Source of the DNA: JAFASC01 sp034669505
GTDB taxonomy: Bacteria; Pseudomonadota; Alphaproteobacteria; Rhizobiales; Beijerinckiaceae
Assembly (NCBI GenBank): GCA_034669505.1
Contig: JAXDNJ010000059.1
Location: forward strand, 62,001 to 126,000
Direction: 5' to 3'
Length of the DNA stretch: 64,000 nucleotides
This document shows, piece after piece, positions 43,079 through 50,856 of this stretch. Under the pieces are notes generated by a model. That model was not told where the DNA came from, ran no database searches, and saw only the letters and a program-made list of their open reading frames with translations. The first letter of the stretch is position 1. Every line of letters begins with the position of its first letter. The position numbers and the translations under genes are program-made.

Positions 43079-43106
43079 TTTACAACCCACCCCACCCCTA
43101 TATACC
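43079..43106 (+). promoter_or_regulatory. Possible housekeeping promoter before lepB
   Basis: TTTACA at 43079-43084 and TATACC at 43101-43106 are separated by 16 bases, in the only sizeable gap of the pdxJ-recO cluster (43068-43164). This is a fair match to a sigma-70-type promoter, suggesting that lepB-rnc-era-recO can be transcribed separately. Judged by eye only. Confidence 0.25.
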
Positions 43107-43164
43107 CGCGATCCGGCAGTGCCCGGCTCGCCGCCGAGACCCGCGCCGCGATCGAGAGCAGTAG

Positions 43165-43959
43165 ATGACCGAGCCAGTGGGGGTGCGCCCCAAGAACTTG
43201 AGCCAAGCCAAGAAAAAGGAAGAAGGCGGCTTCGGCGAGACCGTGAAGGTGATCGTTCAGGCGCTGCTTATTGCGCTCGTCGTGCGGACGCTCCTGTTCC
43301 AGCCCTTCAACATTCCTTCTGGCTCGATGATCCCGACGCTGCTCATCGGCGACTATCTCTTTGTTTCGAAATACTCCTATGGCTATTCCAAGCACTCGAT
43401 TCCGTTCAGTCCCGACCTTTTCCCAGGCCGGATTCTCGCCTCGCCACCAAAGCGCGGCGACGTCGTCGTCTTCAAGCTGCCACGCGACAACTCAACGGAT
43501 TATATCAAACGGGTGATCGGGCTGCCTGGCGACCGCATCCAGATGATCGAGGGGCGCCTCTACATCAATGGCCAGATCGTGCCGCGCGATCCCATTGCAA
43601 AGGTCAAGACCGAAGACCTCTATGGCCGCGATGTCGATGTGCCGACTTACAAGGAAACCTTGCCTGGCGGCGTCACGCATACGATCATCGAAATCCAGGG
43701 CGACACCGGCTTCAACGACAACACCAATGTCTTCGAAGTACCGGCGAACAATTACTTCATGATGGGCGACAATCGCGACAACTCGACCGATTCCCGCGTC
43801 GCGCCCGAGCAGGGCGGCGTCGGCTATGTGCCATTCGAAAACCTGATCGGGCGGGCCGAGATCACCTTCTTCTCCGTCGAGAAAGGCGAGCCCGCCTGGG
43901 CCTTCTGGAAATGGCCCTGGACGGTGCGTTGGAGCCGGATGTTCCAGCCGGTACGCTAG
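43165..43959 (+). CDS. lepB: Signal peptidase I
   Basis: Cleaves signal peptides from exported proteins at the periplasmic face of the inner membrane. The 264 residues have one N-terminal membrane segment (about 25-45) followed by the catalytic Ser54 in IPSGSMIPTL, catalytic Lys115 in YIKRVIGLPGD and the conserved MMGDNRDNSTDSR box. The size is normal for alphaproteobacteria. It is followed 8 bp later by rnc. Confidence 0.96.
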   Translation: MTEPVGVRPKNLSQAKKKEEGGFGETVKVIVQALLIALVVRTLLFQPFNIPSGSMIPTLLIGDYLFVSKYSYGYSKHSIPFSPDLFPGRILASPPKRGDVVVFKLPRDNSTDYIKRVIGLPGDRIQMIEGRLYINGQIVPRDPIAKVKTEDLYGRDVDVPTYKETLPGGVTHTIIEIQGDTGFNDNTNVFEVPANNYFMMGDNRDNSTDSRVAPEQGGVGYVPFENLIGRAEITFFSVEKGEPAWAFWKWPWTVRWSRMFQPVR

Positions 43960-43967
43960 GAGTTCCG

Positions 43968-44675
43968 ATGCCTAAGGTGGTCGCGGCCGACCGTCGGGAC
44001 CTCGAAACCTCAGTAGGCTATCGCTTCCGCGACGCTGCGCTTCTCAAGGAAGCGCTGACGCATGCGACGGCGGCCGAGGCGAAAAGTCGCGCCAATTATC
44101 AGCGCCTCGAATTCTTGGGCGATCGGGTTCTCGGGCTCGCCGTTGCGGAAATGTTGTTCGAGGCGTTTCCGGCGGCCAAGGAGGGCGAGCTGTCGAAACG
44201 CTTGTCAGACCTCGTGCGGCGCGAAACCTGCGCCGAAGTCGCGCGCGAGTGGGGGCTTGCGGGCTATATCCGCCTTGGCGCGGGCGAGGCGGCGTCGGGC
44301 GGCAGAGAAAGGGCGCCCATTCTGGCCGACGCGTGCGAGGCACTGATCGGCGCGGTATTTGTCGACGGCGGTTTTGCTGCCGCTCGGGAGCTTGTTCGCG
44401 GCGCATTCGAGGATCGTATGCGGGCGCGGCCTCGGCCTTCTCTCGACCCGAAAACAGCCTTGCAGGAATGGGCGCAAGCGCGTGGCCTGCCGACGCCGGT
44501 TTATCGCACGCAGGAGCGTTCGGGCCCAGACCACGCCCCGCGCTTCACGATCAGCGTCGAGGTGGACGGGTTCGAAGCGAGCGCGGCAGACGCGGGTTCG
44601 AAACGCGCGGCCGAGCAGGGCGCCGCCGAGGCCTTCCTGGTGCGCGAAGGCGTGCTGTCGGATGCGGCGCCATGA
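43968..44675 (+). CDS. rnc: Ribonuclease III
   Basis: Cleaves double-stranded RNA in rRNA and mRNA processing. The 235 residues comprise the catalytic domain with the signature RLEFLGDRVLGLAVAE and ADACEALIGAVFVDGG, and a C-terminal double-stranded-RNA-binding domain (about 155-230: DPKTALQEWAQARG to KRAAEQGAAEAFL). ATG 43968 follows AGGAG by 6 bases; a longer in-frame extension across lepB is spurious. Its stop overlaps the start of era. Confidence 0.96.
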   Translation: MPKVVAADRRDLETSVGYRFRDAALLKEALTHATAAEAKSRANYQRLEFLGDRVLGLAVAEMLFEAFPAAKEGELSKRLSDLVRRETCAEVAREWGLAGYIRLGAGEAASGGRERAPILADACEALIGAVFVDGGFAAARELVRGAFEDRMRARPRPSLDPKTALQEWAQARGLPTPVYRTQERSGPDHAPRFTISVEVDGFEASAADAGSKRAAEQGAAEAFLVREGVLSDAAP

Positions 44676-45583
44676 GCGAATCCGAGACAAATACCCGCTG
44701 CGGCTTCGTCGCGCTTATCGGCGCGCCGAATGCCGGCAAGTCGACGCTTCTCAATGCGCTGGTCGGCAGCAAGGTGTCGATCGTCTCGCGCAAGGTACAG
44801 ACGACACGTGCGCTGGTACGTGGCATCGCCATCGAGGCGACGGCGCAGATCATCTTCGTCGACACACCCGGCATTTTCGTGCCGCGACGGCGTCTCGATC
44901 AGGCGATGGTCGCCTCGGCCTGGGGTGGCGCCGGCGACGCCGATATACTCGCGCTGCTCGTCGACGCGCGGAACGGGGTTGATGAGGAGGTTGAGGCGAT
45001 CCTTTCCGGCTTGGCGAAGATCAAAGCGCCGGCGGTGCTCGTCCTCAACAAAATCGACACCGTGGCGCGCTCGACACTGTTGAAACTGACGGCTGATCTC
45101 AACACGCGCTTTGGTTTCCGCGAGACATTCATGATCTCGGCCCTGACGGGGGACGGCGTTCCGCAGCTGAAAGCGCAACTCGCCGCGATGATGACCGAGG
45201 GACCGTGGCTCTATCCGGAAGATCAGGTTTCGGATGCGCCGCTGCGCCTGCTCGCGGCGGAGATCACGCGCGAGAAACTGTTCGAGCGCCTGCACGACGA
45301 ATTGCCGTACCAGTCAACCGTCGAGACCGATTCCTGGAAGGAACTGCCGGACGGCTCGGCACGAATCGAACAGACTATTTATGTTGCGCGCGATGGGCAG
45401 AAGAAGATTGTCCTCGGCGAGGGCGGACGCACCATCAAGGCAATCGGCCAGGCGGCGCGCGTGGAGATCGCGAAAGCCGCAGAGCAGAAGGTGCATCTCT
45501 TCCTGTTCGTCAAAGTGCGCGCCAATTGGATCGACGATCCCGAGCGCTATCGCGAGATGGGGCTCGAGTTCCCAGGCATGTGA
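44672..45583 (+). CDS. era: GTPase Era
   Basis: Ribosome-assembly GTPase that binds the 3' end of 16S rRNA. The 303 residues have G1 GAPNAGKST, the switch region with VQTTRALVRG, G3 DTPG, G4 NKID, and a C-terminal KH domain (VLGEGGRTIKAIGQAARVEI). The ATG overlaps the rnc stop (ATGA). The order rnc-era-recO is classical. Confidence 0.97.
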   Translation: MSESETNTRCGFVALIGAPNAGKSTLLNALVGSKVSIVSRKVQTTRALVRGIAIEATAQIIFVDTPGIFVPRRRLDQAMVASAWGGAGDADILALLVDARNGVDEEVEAILSGLAKIKAPAVLVLNKIDTVARSTLLKLTADLNTRFGFRETFMISALTGDGVPQLKAQLAAMMTEGPWLYPEDQVSDAPLRLLAAEITREKLFERLHDELPYQSTVETDSWKELPDGSARIEQTIYVARDGQKKIVLGEGGRTIKAIGQAARVEIAKAAEQKVHLFLFVKVRANWIDDPERYREMGLEFPGM

Positions 45584-45604
45584 CAAGAAGCATATGAGAG
45601 CGCC

Positions 45605-46357
45605 ATGGATTGGCAGGATCGCGGTCTTATCATCGGCGTCCGGAAGCACGGCGAAACCAGCGTCATCCTCGAGGTTTTGACACAGGCGCATGGCCGTCAC
45701 ATGGGATTGGTGCGTGGCGGCCGTTCGCGGACGATGCAGCCGATCCTGCAGGCTGGCAATTCCGTAGATCTTACATGGCGCGCGCGGCTCGAAGAGCATC
45801 TCGGCACGTTTAATGTCGAGGGCGAGCGGCTCCGGGCGGCGCATCTCATGCGGAGCGCGCTCAGCCTGCACGGGCTGCATCATCTCGCCGGATTGCTGCG
45901 CCTTCTGCCGGAGCGCGATCCGCATCCAAATCTCTGGCATTTTGCCGAGATTTTGATGGATCGGCTCGACAATGCTGCGGTCGCCCCGGTGCTGATGCTG
46001 CGGTTCGAGCTCGCCTTGCTTGCCGAGCTCGGCTTCGGACTGGATCTCGGCGAATGCGTGTTGAGCGGCGCCACTGAGGACCTCGTCTATGTCTCGCCGA
46101 AATCAGGCCGCGCAGTGGGGCGGATCGCCGGCGAGCCGTGGCGCGACCGGCTTCTGCCGTTGCCCAGTTTTCTCTTAGTTGAGGAACACGAGGCCGGCAC
46201 CGAGCAAGTCTCCGAAGCCTTCCGCCTTCTTGAGCATTTTCTGACCCGTGACGTTCTTGCGCCGCGCGGATTGGCGATCAGCGCGTCGCGCAGCGCATTT
46301 CAGGCGGAAGCCGAGAACGGTCTCAGGAAAAGCGCAGTCGCGACAGCATCGACCTGA
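45605..46357 (+). CDS. recO: DNA repair protein RecO
   Basis: Acts with RecR and RecF to load RecA on SSB-coated gaps and to anneal DNA. The 250 residues begin with the OB fold MDWQDRGLIIGVRKHGETS and GLVRGGRS, followed by the helical domain with LLRLLPERDPHPNLWHF and ELGFGLDLGECVLSG. The C4 zinc motif of some RecO proteins is absent here. Its last 35 bp overlap the end of the convergent secreted-protein gene. Confidence 0.93.
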   Translation: MDWQDRGLIIGVRKHGETSVILEVLTQAHGRHMGLVRGGRSRTMQPILQAGNSVDLTWRARLEEHLGTFNVEGERLRAAHLMRSALSLHGLHHLAGLLRLLPERDPHPNLWHFAEILMDRLDNAAVAPVLMLRFELALLAELGFGLDLGECVLSGATEDLVYVSPKSGRAVGRIAGEPWRDRLLPLPSFLLVEEHEAGTEQVSEAFRLLEHFLTRDVLAPRGLAISASRSAFQAEAENGLRKSAVATAST

Positions 46358-46892
46358 TCGTAAGATCGAGGCGCGCGCCATCGCTACGCGGTCCGGCGAT
46401 ACCCAGTCCGCAAATGCTGTCGCCCACACGGGTCGCGGCGGTCAGCACGTAGCGGCCATTGTTCAGGATCGAGCTGCGCTCATGAAATTCGCGGCCTTCG
46501 ACCGCGAGAACGGAGGAGTCGGACGTAAGAGCTTCGCGTCCCGAACGAATCGTGGGTCGTTCGCCTGCCAAATCCATCAATTCGCGCGCGGCCCCTTCGT
46601 GCGAGCCTGCAGCCGCAACGCAGCTGACGGTCGCGGTCACGCCGGGGATGCAGCCCTTGGCATTGCAACGCAGCGAGTACAGCGCGCCGTCGCTACGCGG
46701 CGCAGGCACTTTCGACCAGCCGGCGGGGAGGTCGATCTGCACGGCAGTAGCCGTCAGGTCGGCGATCTCGGCGGTCTGTTCCGCAACTGCGCTCGTGCCG
46801 CTGTTGGCGTATCCGACTGTCTCCACCGCAAGGAGACCAGCCATGGCGGCTAATCCTGCAACACCACCAATGCTGAAAAGCTTCGAGGACAT
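46323..46892 (-). CDS. Secreted or membrane-anchored protein of unknown function
   Basis: A 189-residue protein with an N-terminal hydrophobic segment (about 8-28, GVAGLAAMAGLLAVETVGYA) that may be a signal peptide. The mature domain has four cysteines, two of them in SLRCNAKGC and one each in VSCVAA and SICGLG, consistent with disulfides in the periplasm. It resembles uncharacterised Hyphomicrobiales proteins; no family is assigned. It overlaps the recO end on the opposite strand by 35 bp, which is unusual in this otherwise tidy cluster. The 109-bp gap up to 47002 separates it from another small secreted gene on the same strand. Confidence 0.7.
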   Translation of the reverse strand: MSSKLFSIGGVAGLAAMAGLLAVETVGYANSGTSAVAEQTAEIADLTATAVQIDLPAGWSKVPAPRSDGALYSLRCNAKGCIPGVTATVSCVAAAGSHEGAARELMDLAGERPTIRSGREALTSDSSVLAVEGREFHERSSILNNGRYVLTAATRVGDSICGLGIAGPRSDGARLDLTIRSMLSRLRFS

Positions 46893-47001
46893 TCCGAATC
46901 CGTGATTTAAGTGTGCAACTTTGTGGCACGGAAATGCGCTCGAAACAGGGTAACGAGGTACTACGCGGCGCTATGCCGCACTGCAGCACATTATAGCTAA
47001 G

Positions 47002-47223
47002 TTATTGAACCGCCGAGCAGTCCCTGCGCGCAACGCGGCGGGTTACGCCGTAGCCCTCGTCCAGGGCGACCTCGACGAAGTGACAATTGGCGCCTGCGTC
47101 GACCGCTTCGGCCCGCTGATCTTCCTGAGCCTGCAGCACAGAGGGTCCCGGTACCCCGAGGAAACTCGCTGCCACAAGCATCGCAGTGACGAGAAGGGCC
47201 AGAACGGCGAAAGTCTTTGTCAT
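47002..47223 (-). CDS. Small secreted protein of unknown function
   Basis: A 73-residue protein beginning MTKTFAVLALLVTAML with a signal peptide (likely cut near SVLQAQ) and a short mature part holding two cysteines (ANCHF and RDCSA). It is the last part of a much longer open frame running antisense to parC. The real start, ATG 47223, is set by AGGA 5 bases upstream and by the signal peptide beginning there. The mature sequence NCHFVEVALDEGYGVTRRVARRDC looks like a compact disulfide-bonded unit. It is divergent from parC, with 249 bp between starts where I see no further gene. Confidence 0.65.
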   Translation of the reverse strand: MTKTFAVLALLVTAMLVAASFLGVPGPSVLQAQEDQRAEAVDAGANCHFVEVALDEGYGVTRRVARRDCSAVQ

Positions 47224-47472
47224 CTCATCCTGCTCCGTCGCCCCACTGGACCAATATCGGGCGACATGCTCACATCGGCGCGGCGGAAGCTGTGCCATTT
47301 CACACAGAATCGTTTCGGGGCGGCTAAGGTTCCGGCGAGCGCGTTCTATTTTGCGTGCGCTGCGGCCGATAGTGCAGGCAGGACACGCTCGCTGCGGTCG
47401 GCGCGGCCGCGACGTGGCAAGATCACGGCGGCCAGCCTTGCCCCGACTCAGGGCCCGCGATAGCCAGGGCTT

Positions 47473-49728
47473 ATGGGAAAGATCGTGCCTCCGCCTCCTC
47501 CATCTCCTGCAGGCGGCGATCTCCAGCCGGTCAGCCTGCGCACCGCGCTCGAGGAGCGCTACCTCGCCTATGCGCTCTCGACGATCATGGGCCGGGCGCT
47601 GCCGGATGCCCGCGACGGCCTGAAGCCGGTCCACCGCCGCATCCTCTACGGCATGCAGGTGCTGCGGCTCGATCCCGGCACCGCCTTCAAGAAATGCGCG
47701 AAGATCGTCGGCGACGTGATGGGCTCGTTCCATCCCCACGGCGACCAGGCGATCTACGACGCGCTGGTGCGGCTCGCGCAGGACTTCGTCTCGCGCTACC
47801 CCCTCGTCGACGGCCAGGGCAATTTCGGCAACATCGACGGCGATGCGGCCGCCGCCTACCGCTACACCGAAGCGCGGATGACCGACGTCGCCGGCCTCCT
47901 CCTCGAGGGGATCGACGAGGACGCCATCGACTTCCGCGAGAACTATTCCGGCGACGAGAAAGAGCCGGTCGTCCTCCCCGCCGCGTTCCCGAACCTGCTT
48001 GCCAACGGCGCGCAGGGCATCGCCGTCGGCATGGCGACATCGATCCCGCCGCACAATGTTGCCGAGCTCTGCGATGCCGCGCTTTATTTGATCAGCCATC
48101 GCAACGCGACCGCGCAGCAGCTGATGACCTTCGTGCCGGGTCCGGATTTCCCGACCGGCGGCATCATCGTCGATCCCGCGGAGACGATTGCCGAGGCCTA
48201 TCGCACCGGCCGCGGTGCCTTCCGCCTGCGCGCCCGCTGGGTGAAGGAAGAGGGCAGCCGCGGCATGTGGAATGCCGTCGTCACCGAGATTCCCTACGGC
48301 GTGCAGAAGATGCGGCTGATCGAAAAGATCGCCGAGCTGTTCAACGACAAGAAGCTGCCGCTCATCGCCGACATCCGCGACGAATCTGCCGAGGATATCC
48401 GCGTCGTCATCGAGCCGCGCGTGCGCACGATCGATCCCGCCGTGATGATGGAATCGCTGTTCCGGCTCACCGAGCTCGAGACGCGCTTCTCGCTGAACCT
48501 CAACGTGCTCGTCGACGGCGTCATCCCACGCGTCGTCTCGCTGCCGGACGCGCTGAGGCAGTGGATCGATCACCGCCGCGTCGTCCTGGTGCGGCGCTCG
48601 AAATTCCGCCTGGGCGAGATCGAGCGGCGGCTCGAAGTCCTCGCCGGCATGATCGTCGTCTTTTTGAACCTCGACGAGGTGATCCGCATCATCCGCGAAG
48701 AGGACGAGCCGAAGGACGTGCTGCGCATGATCTTCGATCTCACCGAGATGCAGGTGAACTACATCCTCGACACGCGCCTGCGCAGTCTTCGCCGTCTCGA
48801 AGAAATGCAGCTGCGCAAGGAGCACGCCGAACTCACGGAAGAAAAAGCCGAGGTCGAGAAGCTGATCGGCAATGAAAGCCTGCAATGGAAGACGATCACC
48901 TGGCAAATCCGCGAGCTGAAGAAGACATACGGAGCGAACACGAAGATCGGCAAACGCCGCACGACGTTCGAGCAGGCGCCGCAGACAGCCGACTTCGATC
49001 TCACGGAAGCACTGGTCGAGCGCGAGCCGGTGACGATCGTCGTCTCGAAGAAGGGCTGGATCCGCGCGCTCAAGGGGCACGTTGCCGATCTCGCATCACT
49101 GCAGTTCAAAGGGGACGATGCGCTGTCGATCAGCTTCTTTGCCGAGACCACATCGAAGATTCTGGTGCTGGCGTCGAGCGGCAAGGTCTACACGCTTGAG
49201 GCCTCGAAATTGCCGGGCGGCCGCGGTCATGGCGAACCGATCAAGCTCATGGCCGACATCGATGAAGGCGCCGAGATTGCCGCAGCCTTCCCGTATCGCC
49301 CGGCTGCGAAAATGCTGGTCGCCTCCAGCGACGGACGCGGCTTCATTGCGGCGCAGGATGAGATGATCGGCGGCACCCGCAAGGGCAAGGCGCTGATCAA
49401 TGTCGATGCGCCGGCGAAAGCCAGCGTGATCGTGCCGGCAGACGGCGATCACGTCGCTGTCATTGGCGAGAACCGCAAGATGCTGGTCTTCCCGCTGACG
49501 CAAGTGCCGGAAATGCCGAGGGGCAAGGGCGTGCGTTTGCAGCGCTATAAGGACGGCGGCTTGTCGGACGCGCGCGTGTTCGAGTTGCGCGAAGGCCTGA
49601 CATGGCAGGATTCGGCCAAACGCACGTTCACGGTGCTGAAGAGCGAATTGCGCGATTGGACGGGCAACCGCGCCGATGCCGGCCGCCTGCCGCCGAAGGG
49701 ATTTCCGAAGAATAATAGGTTTGGGTGA
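47473..49728 (+). CDS. parC: DNA topoisomerase IV subunit A
   Basis: Decatenates sister chromosomes together with ParE. The 751 residues have the breakage-reunion core with catalytic Tyr131 in AYRYTEARMT, the winged-helix region SFHPHGDQAIYDALVRLAQD, a coiled coil (RLRSLRRLEEMQLRKEHAELTE) and a C-terminal beta-pinwheel (ILVLASSGKVYTLEA and similar repeats). The position matching Escherichia coli ParC Ser80 is Gln92 and that matching Glu84 is Asp96, which by analogy may lower quinolone sensitivity. It is followed directly by the palindromic repeat. Confidence 0.96.
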   Translation: MGKIVPPPPPSPAGGDLQPVSLRTALEERYLAYALSTIMGRALPDARDGLKPVHRRILYGMQVLRLDPGTAFKKCAKIVGDVMGSFHPHGDQAIYDALVRLAQDFVSRYPLVDGQGNFGNIDGDAAAAYRYTEARMTDVAGLLLEGIDEDAIDFRENYSGDEKEPVVLPAAFPNLLANGAQGIAVGMATSIPPHNVAELCDAALYLISHRNATAQQLMTFVPGPDFPTGGIIVDPAETIAEAYRTGRGAFRLRARWVKEEGSRGMWNAVVTEIPYGVQKMRLIEKIAELFNDKKLPLIADIRDESAEDIRVVIEPRVRTIDPAVMMESLFRLTELETRFSLNLNVLVDGVIPRVVSLPDALRQWIDHRRVVLVRRSKFRLGEIERRLEVLAGMIVVFLNLDEVIRIIREEDEPKDVLRMIFDLTEMQVNYILDTRLRSLRRLEEMQLRKEHAELTEEKAEVEKLIGNESLQWKTITWQIRELKKTYGANTKIGKRRTTFEQAPQTADFDLTEALVEREPVTIVVSKKGWIRALKGHVADLASLQFKGDDALSISFFAETTSKILVLASSGKVYTLEASKLPGGRGHGEPIKLMADIDEGAEIAAAFPYRPAAKMLVASSDGRGFIAAQDEMIGGTRKGKALINVDAPAKASVIVPADGDHVAVIGENRKMLVFPLTQVPEMPRGKGVRLQRYKDGGLSDARVFELREGLTWQDSAKRTFTVLKSELRDWTGNRADAGRLPPKGFPKNNRFG

Positions 49729-49734
49729 GCTTCC

Positions 49735-49843
49735 CCCTCACCCTGAGGAGCGGGCGTAGCCCGCGTCTCGAAGGGCGGCAAGGGAAGTGGGTTTGCCCAT
49801 CCTTCGAGACGCGCCTTCGGCGCTCCTCAGGATGAGATGAGGG
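49735..49843. repeat. Long palindromic intergenic repeat element
   Basis: Nested inverted repeats form a large imperfect cruciform: CCCTCA/TGAGGG (49735-49740/49838-49843), CCTGAGGAGCG/CGCTCCTCAGG (49742-49752/49821-49831) and CGCGTCTCGAAGG/CCTTCGAGACGCG (49762-49774/49801-49813). The core wording (CTGAGGAGC, TCTCGAAGG, CCTTCGAGACGC) is that of a repeat family found in many copies in Bradyrhizobiaceae and Beijerinckiaceae genomes. Only one copy is present in this window. It lies between parC and the toxin-antitoxin pair. Confidence 0.85.
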
Positions 49844-49861
49844 TGCCCTTGCGAAACCCTC

Positions 49862-49888
49862 GCTACGTAGCTACGTTGTAGCTCAACC
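49862..49888 (+). promoter_or_regulatory. Palindromes before relB, likely autorepression operator
   Basis: GCTACGTAGC at 49862-49871 is a perfect palindrome, overlapped by GTAGCTAC at 49867-49874, and GTTG-TAGCT-CAAC follows at 49876-49888. Such stacked half-sites just upstream of a RelB gene are typical operators for RelB or RelB-toxin complexes. Function is inferred from position. Confidence 0.5.
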
Positions 49889-49904
49889 CGGAGGGCTCCA
49901 TCAC

Positions 49905-50162
49905 GTGGTAACAGATACCGTGGTTCGCGCCCGGATAGACGCAGCGACGAAAGATCGTGCAACAGAAGCCTTGGCGGCAATGGGGCTGTCCATTTCCGAT
50001 GCCATCCGCTTGCTGCTGGTCCGCGTCGCCGCCGACAAAGAATTCCCCTTCCCGGTGAAGGTGCCGAACGCCACCACGCGGAAGGCCATGGCCGAATTGG
50101 AACAGGGGAAGGGCAAGTCCTTCGCCTCGGCCGACCAATTGTTCAAGGACTTGGACATCTGA
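49905..50162 (+). CDS. RelB/DinJ-family antitoxin
   Basis: An 85-residue antitoxin with an N-terminal ribbon-helix-helix DNA-binding part (VVRARIDAATKDRATEAL then MGLSISDAIRLLLVRV) and a C-terminal toxin-wrapping region (TRKAMAELEQGKGKSF and onward), as in DinJ. The start is a GTG at 49905 with GGAGG about 10 bases upstream; operator-like palindromes precede it. One base separates its stop from the GTG of the toxin gene. Confidence 0.92.
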   Translation: MVTDTVVRARIDAATKDRATEALAAMGLSISDAIRLLLVRVAADKEFPFPVKVPNATTRKAMAELEQGKGKSFASADQLFKDLDI

Positions 50163-50163
50163 C

Positions 50164-50436
50164 GTGCTGAGGCCTGTTCGCTCCGGTCGATTCCGGCGCG
50201 ATGTAAAACGTGCAGAAAAGCGTGGCAAAGACCTCGGCAAGCTGCGCGAGCTGTTGAGCCTTCTGCTGGTTGGGAATGAGCTGCCGGCCAGTTACAAAGA
50301 TCATTCTTTAAAGGGTGACTGGAAGGGGTTTCGTGACGCGCACATAGAACCGGATTGGCTCTTGATCTATCGAATTGCCGGCGACGAGCTACAGCTCGCC
50401 CGCACCGGCTCCCATTCCGATTTGTTCAGCGAGTAA
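50164..50436 (+). CDS. YafQ-type mRNA interferase toxin
   Basis: A 90-residue RelE-superfamily endoribonuclease that cuts mRNA on the ribosome. The four catalytic residues of Escherichia coli YafQ (His50, His63, Asp67, His87) line up as His47, His60, Asp64 and His84, all with an offset of three, in KDHSLKGDW, DAHIEPDWLLIY and RTGSHSDLF. The toxin therefore looks active. GTG start at 50164, one base after the antitoxin stop. Both genes lie in one operon next to the palindromic repeat. Confidence 0.93.
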   Translation: MLRPVRSGRFRRDVKRAEKRGKDLGKLRELLSLLLVGNELPASYKDHSLKGDWKGFRDAHIEPDWLLIYRIAGDELQLARTGSHSDLFSE

Positions 50437-50508
50437 CCCGAGCGGACGCCAAAACTCCGAATCCGGAAGTCGAGCGGCAACAACAGCCCTTGCTTAGAGT
50501 ATCCACGG

Positions 50509-50817
50509 TTATAGTATGCCCGCAGCTTCGGCCGCGATTCTGTCCCCGTGCCGCCGTCTAACCTCCGTCAGATACATCACGCATGTTGCGAAACTCTCGC
50601 TGCCGGGGGGCATTCGGAATTTTTCGCAGAAGATGCCGTTTTCCTGATCGACCTGTTCGGCCTTCAGACGTTCGGCCGCTCGCCACATCCTGGGAGCGAA
50701 AACGATCGCCCAAATGGCAAACGCACTCGCGGCTCCTATAAAGGCAATACGCCGCCAAAGCCGTCCCCAGTTGGCGCCAGCCGCTTGAGTCTGGTTATCT
50801 GTCACATCCGCGATCAT
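50509..50817 (-). CDS. Small membrane protein of unknown function
   Basis: A 102-residue protein with one membrane segment (about 22-42, RIAFIGAASAFAIWAIVFAP) and a soluble tail containing two cysteines in IFCEKFRMPPGS and FATCVMYLTEVRRRH. The tail pattern, FCEK then a cysteine about 17 residues later and a basic helix, recurs in small membrane proteins of Hyphomicrobiales. ATG 50817 has GAGG 7 bases upstream. It lies 39 bp downstream of the SnoaL-like gene on the same strand. Confidence 0.65.
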   Translation of the reverse strand: MIADVTDNQTQAAGANWGRLWRRIAFIGAASAFAIWAIVFAPRMWRAAERLKAEQVDQENGIFCEKFRMPPGSESFATCVMYLTEVRRRHGDRIAAEAAGIL

Positions 50818-50856
50818 GGCTTTTCCTCAGCGACTGCGTTTTAGAAGCCTCACTGC

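Noticed and set aside
43119..43967. In-frame N-terminal extension of rnc across lepB
   Set aside because: The part before ATG 43968 is a frame shadow of lepB; rnc has its own AGGAG site.
46966..46990. GCGGC/GCCGC hairpin as terminator of the 73-residue secreted-protein gene
   Set aside because: Only a 5-bp stem and no T run on the minus strand after it.
47002..49080. 692-codon minus-strand open frame across parC
   Set aside because: Antisense shadow of parC; only its last 73 codons, with their own ribosome-binding site and signal peptide, look real.
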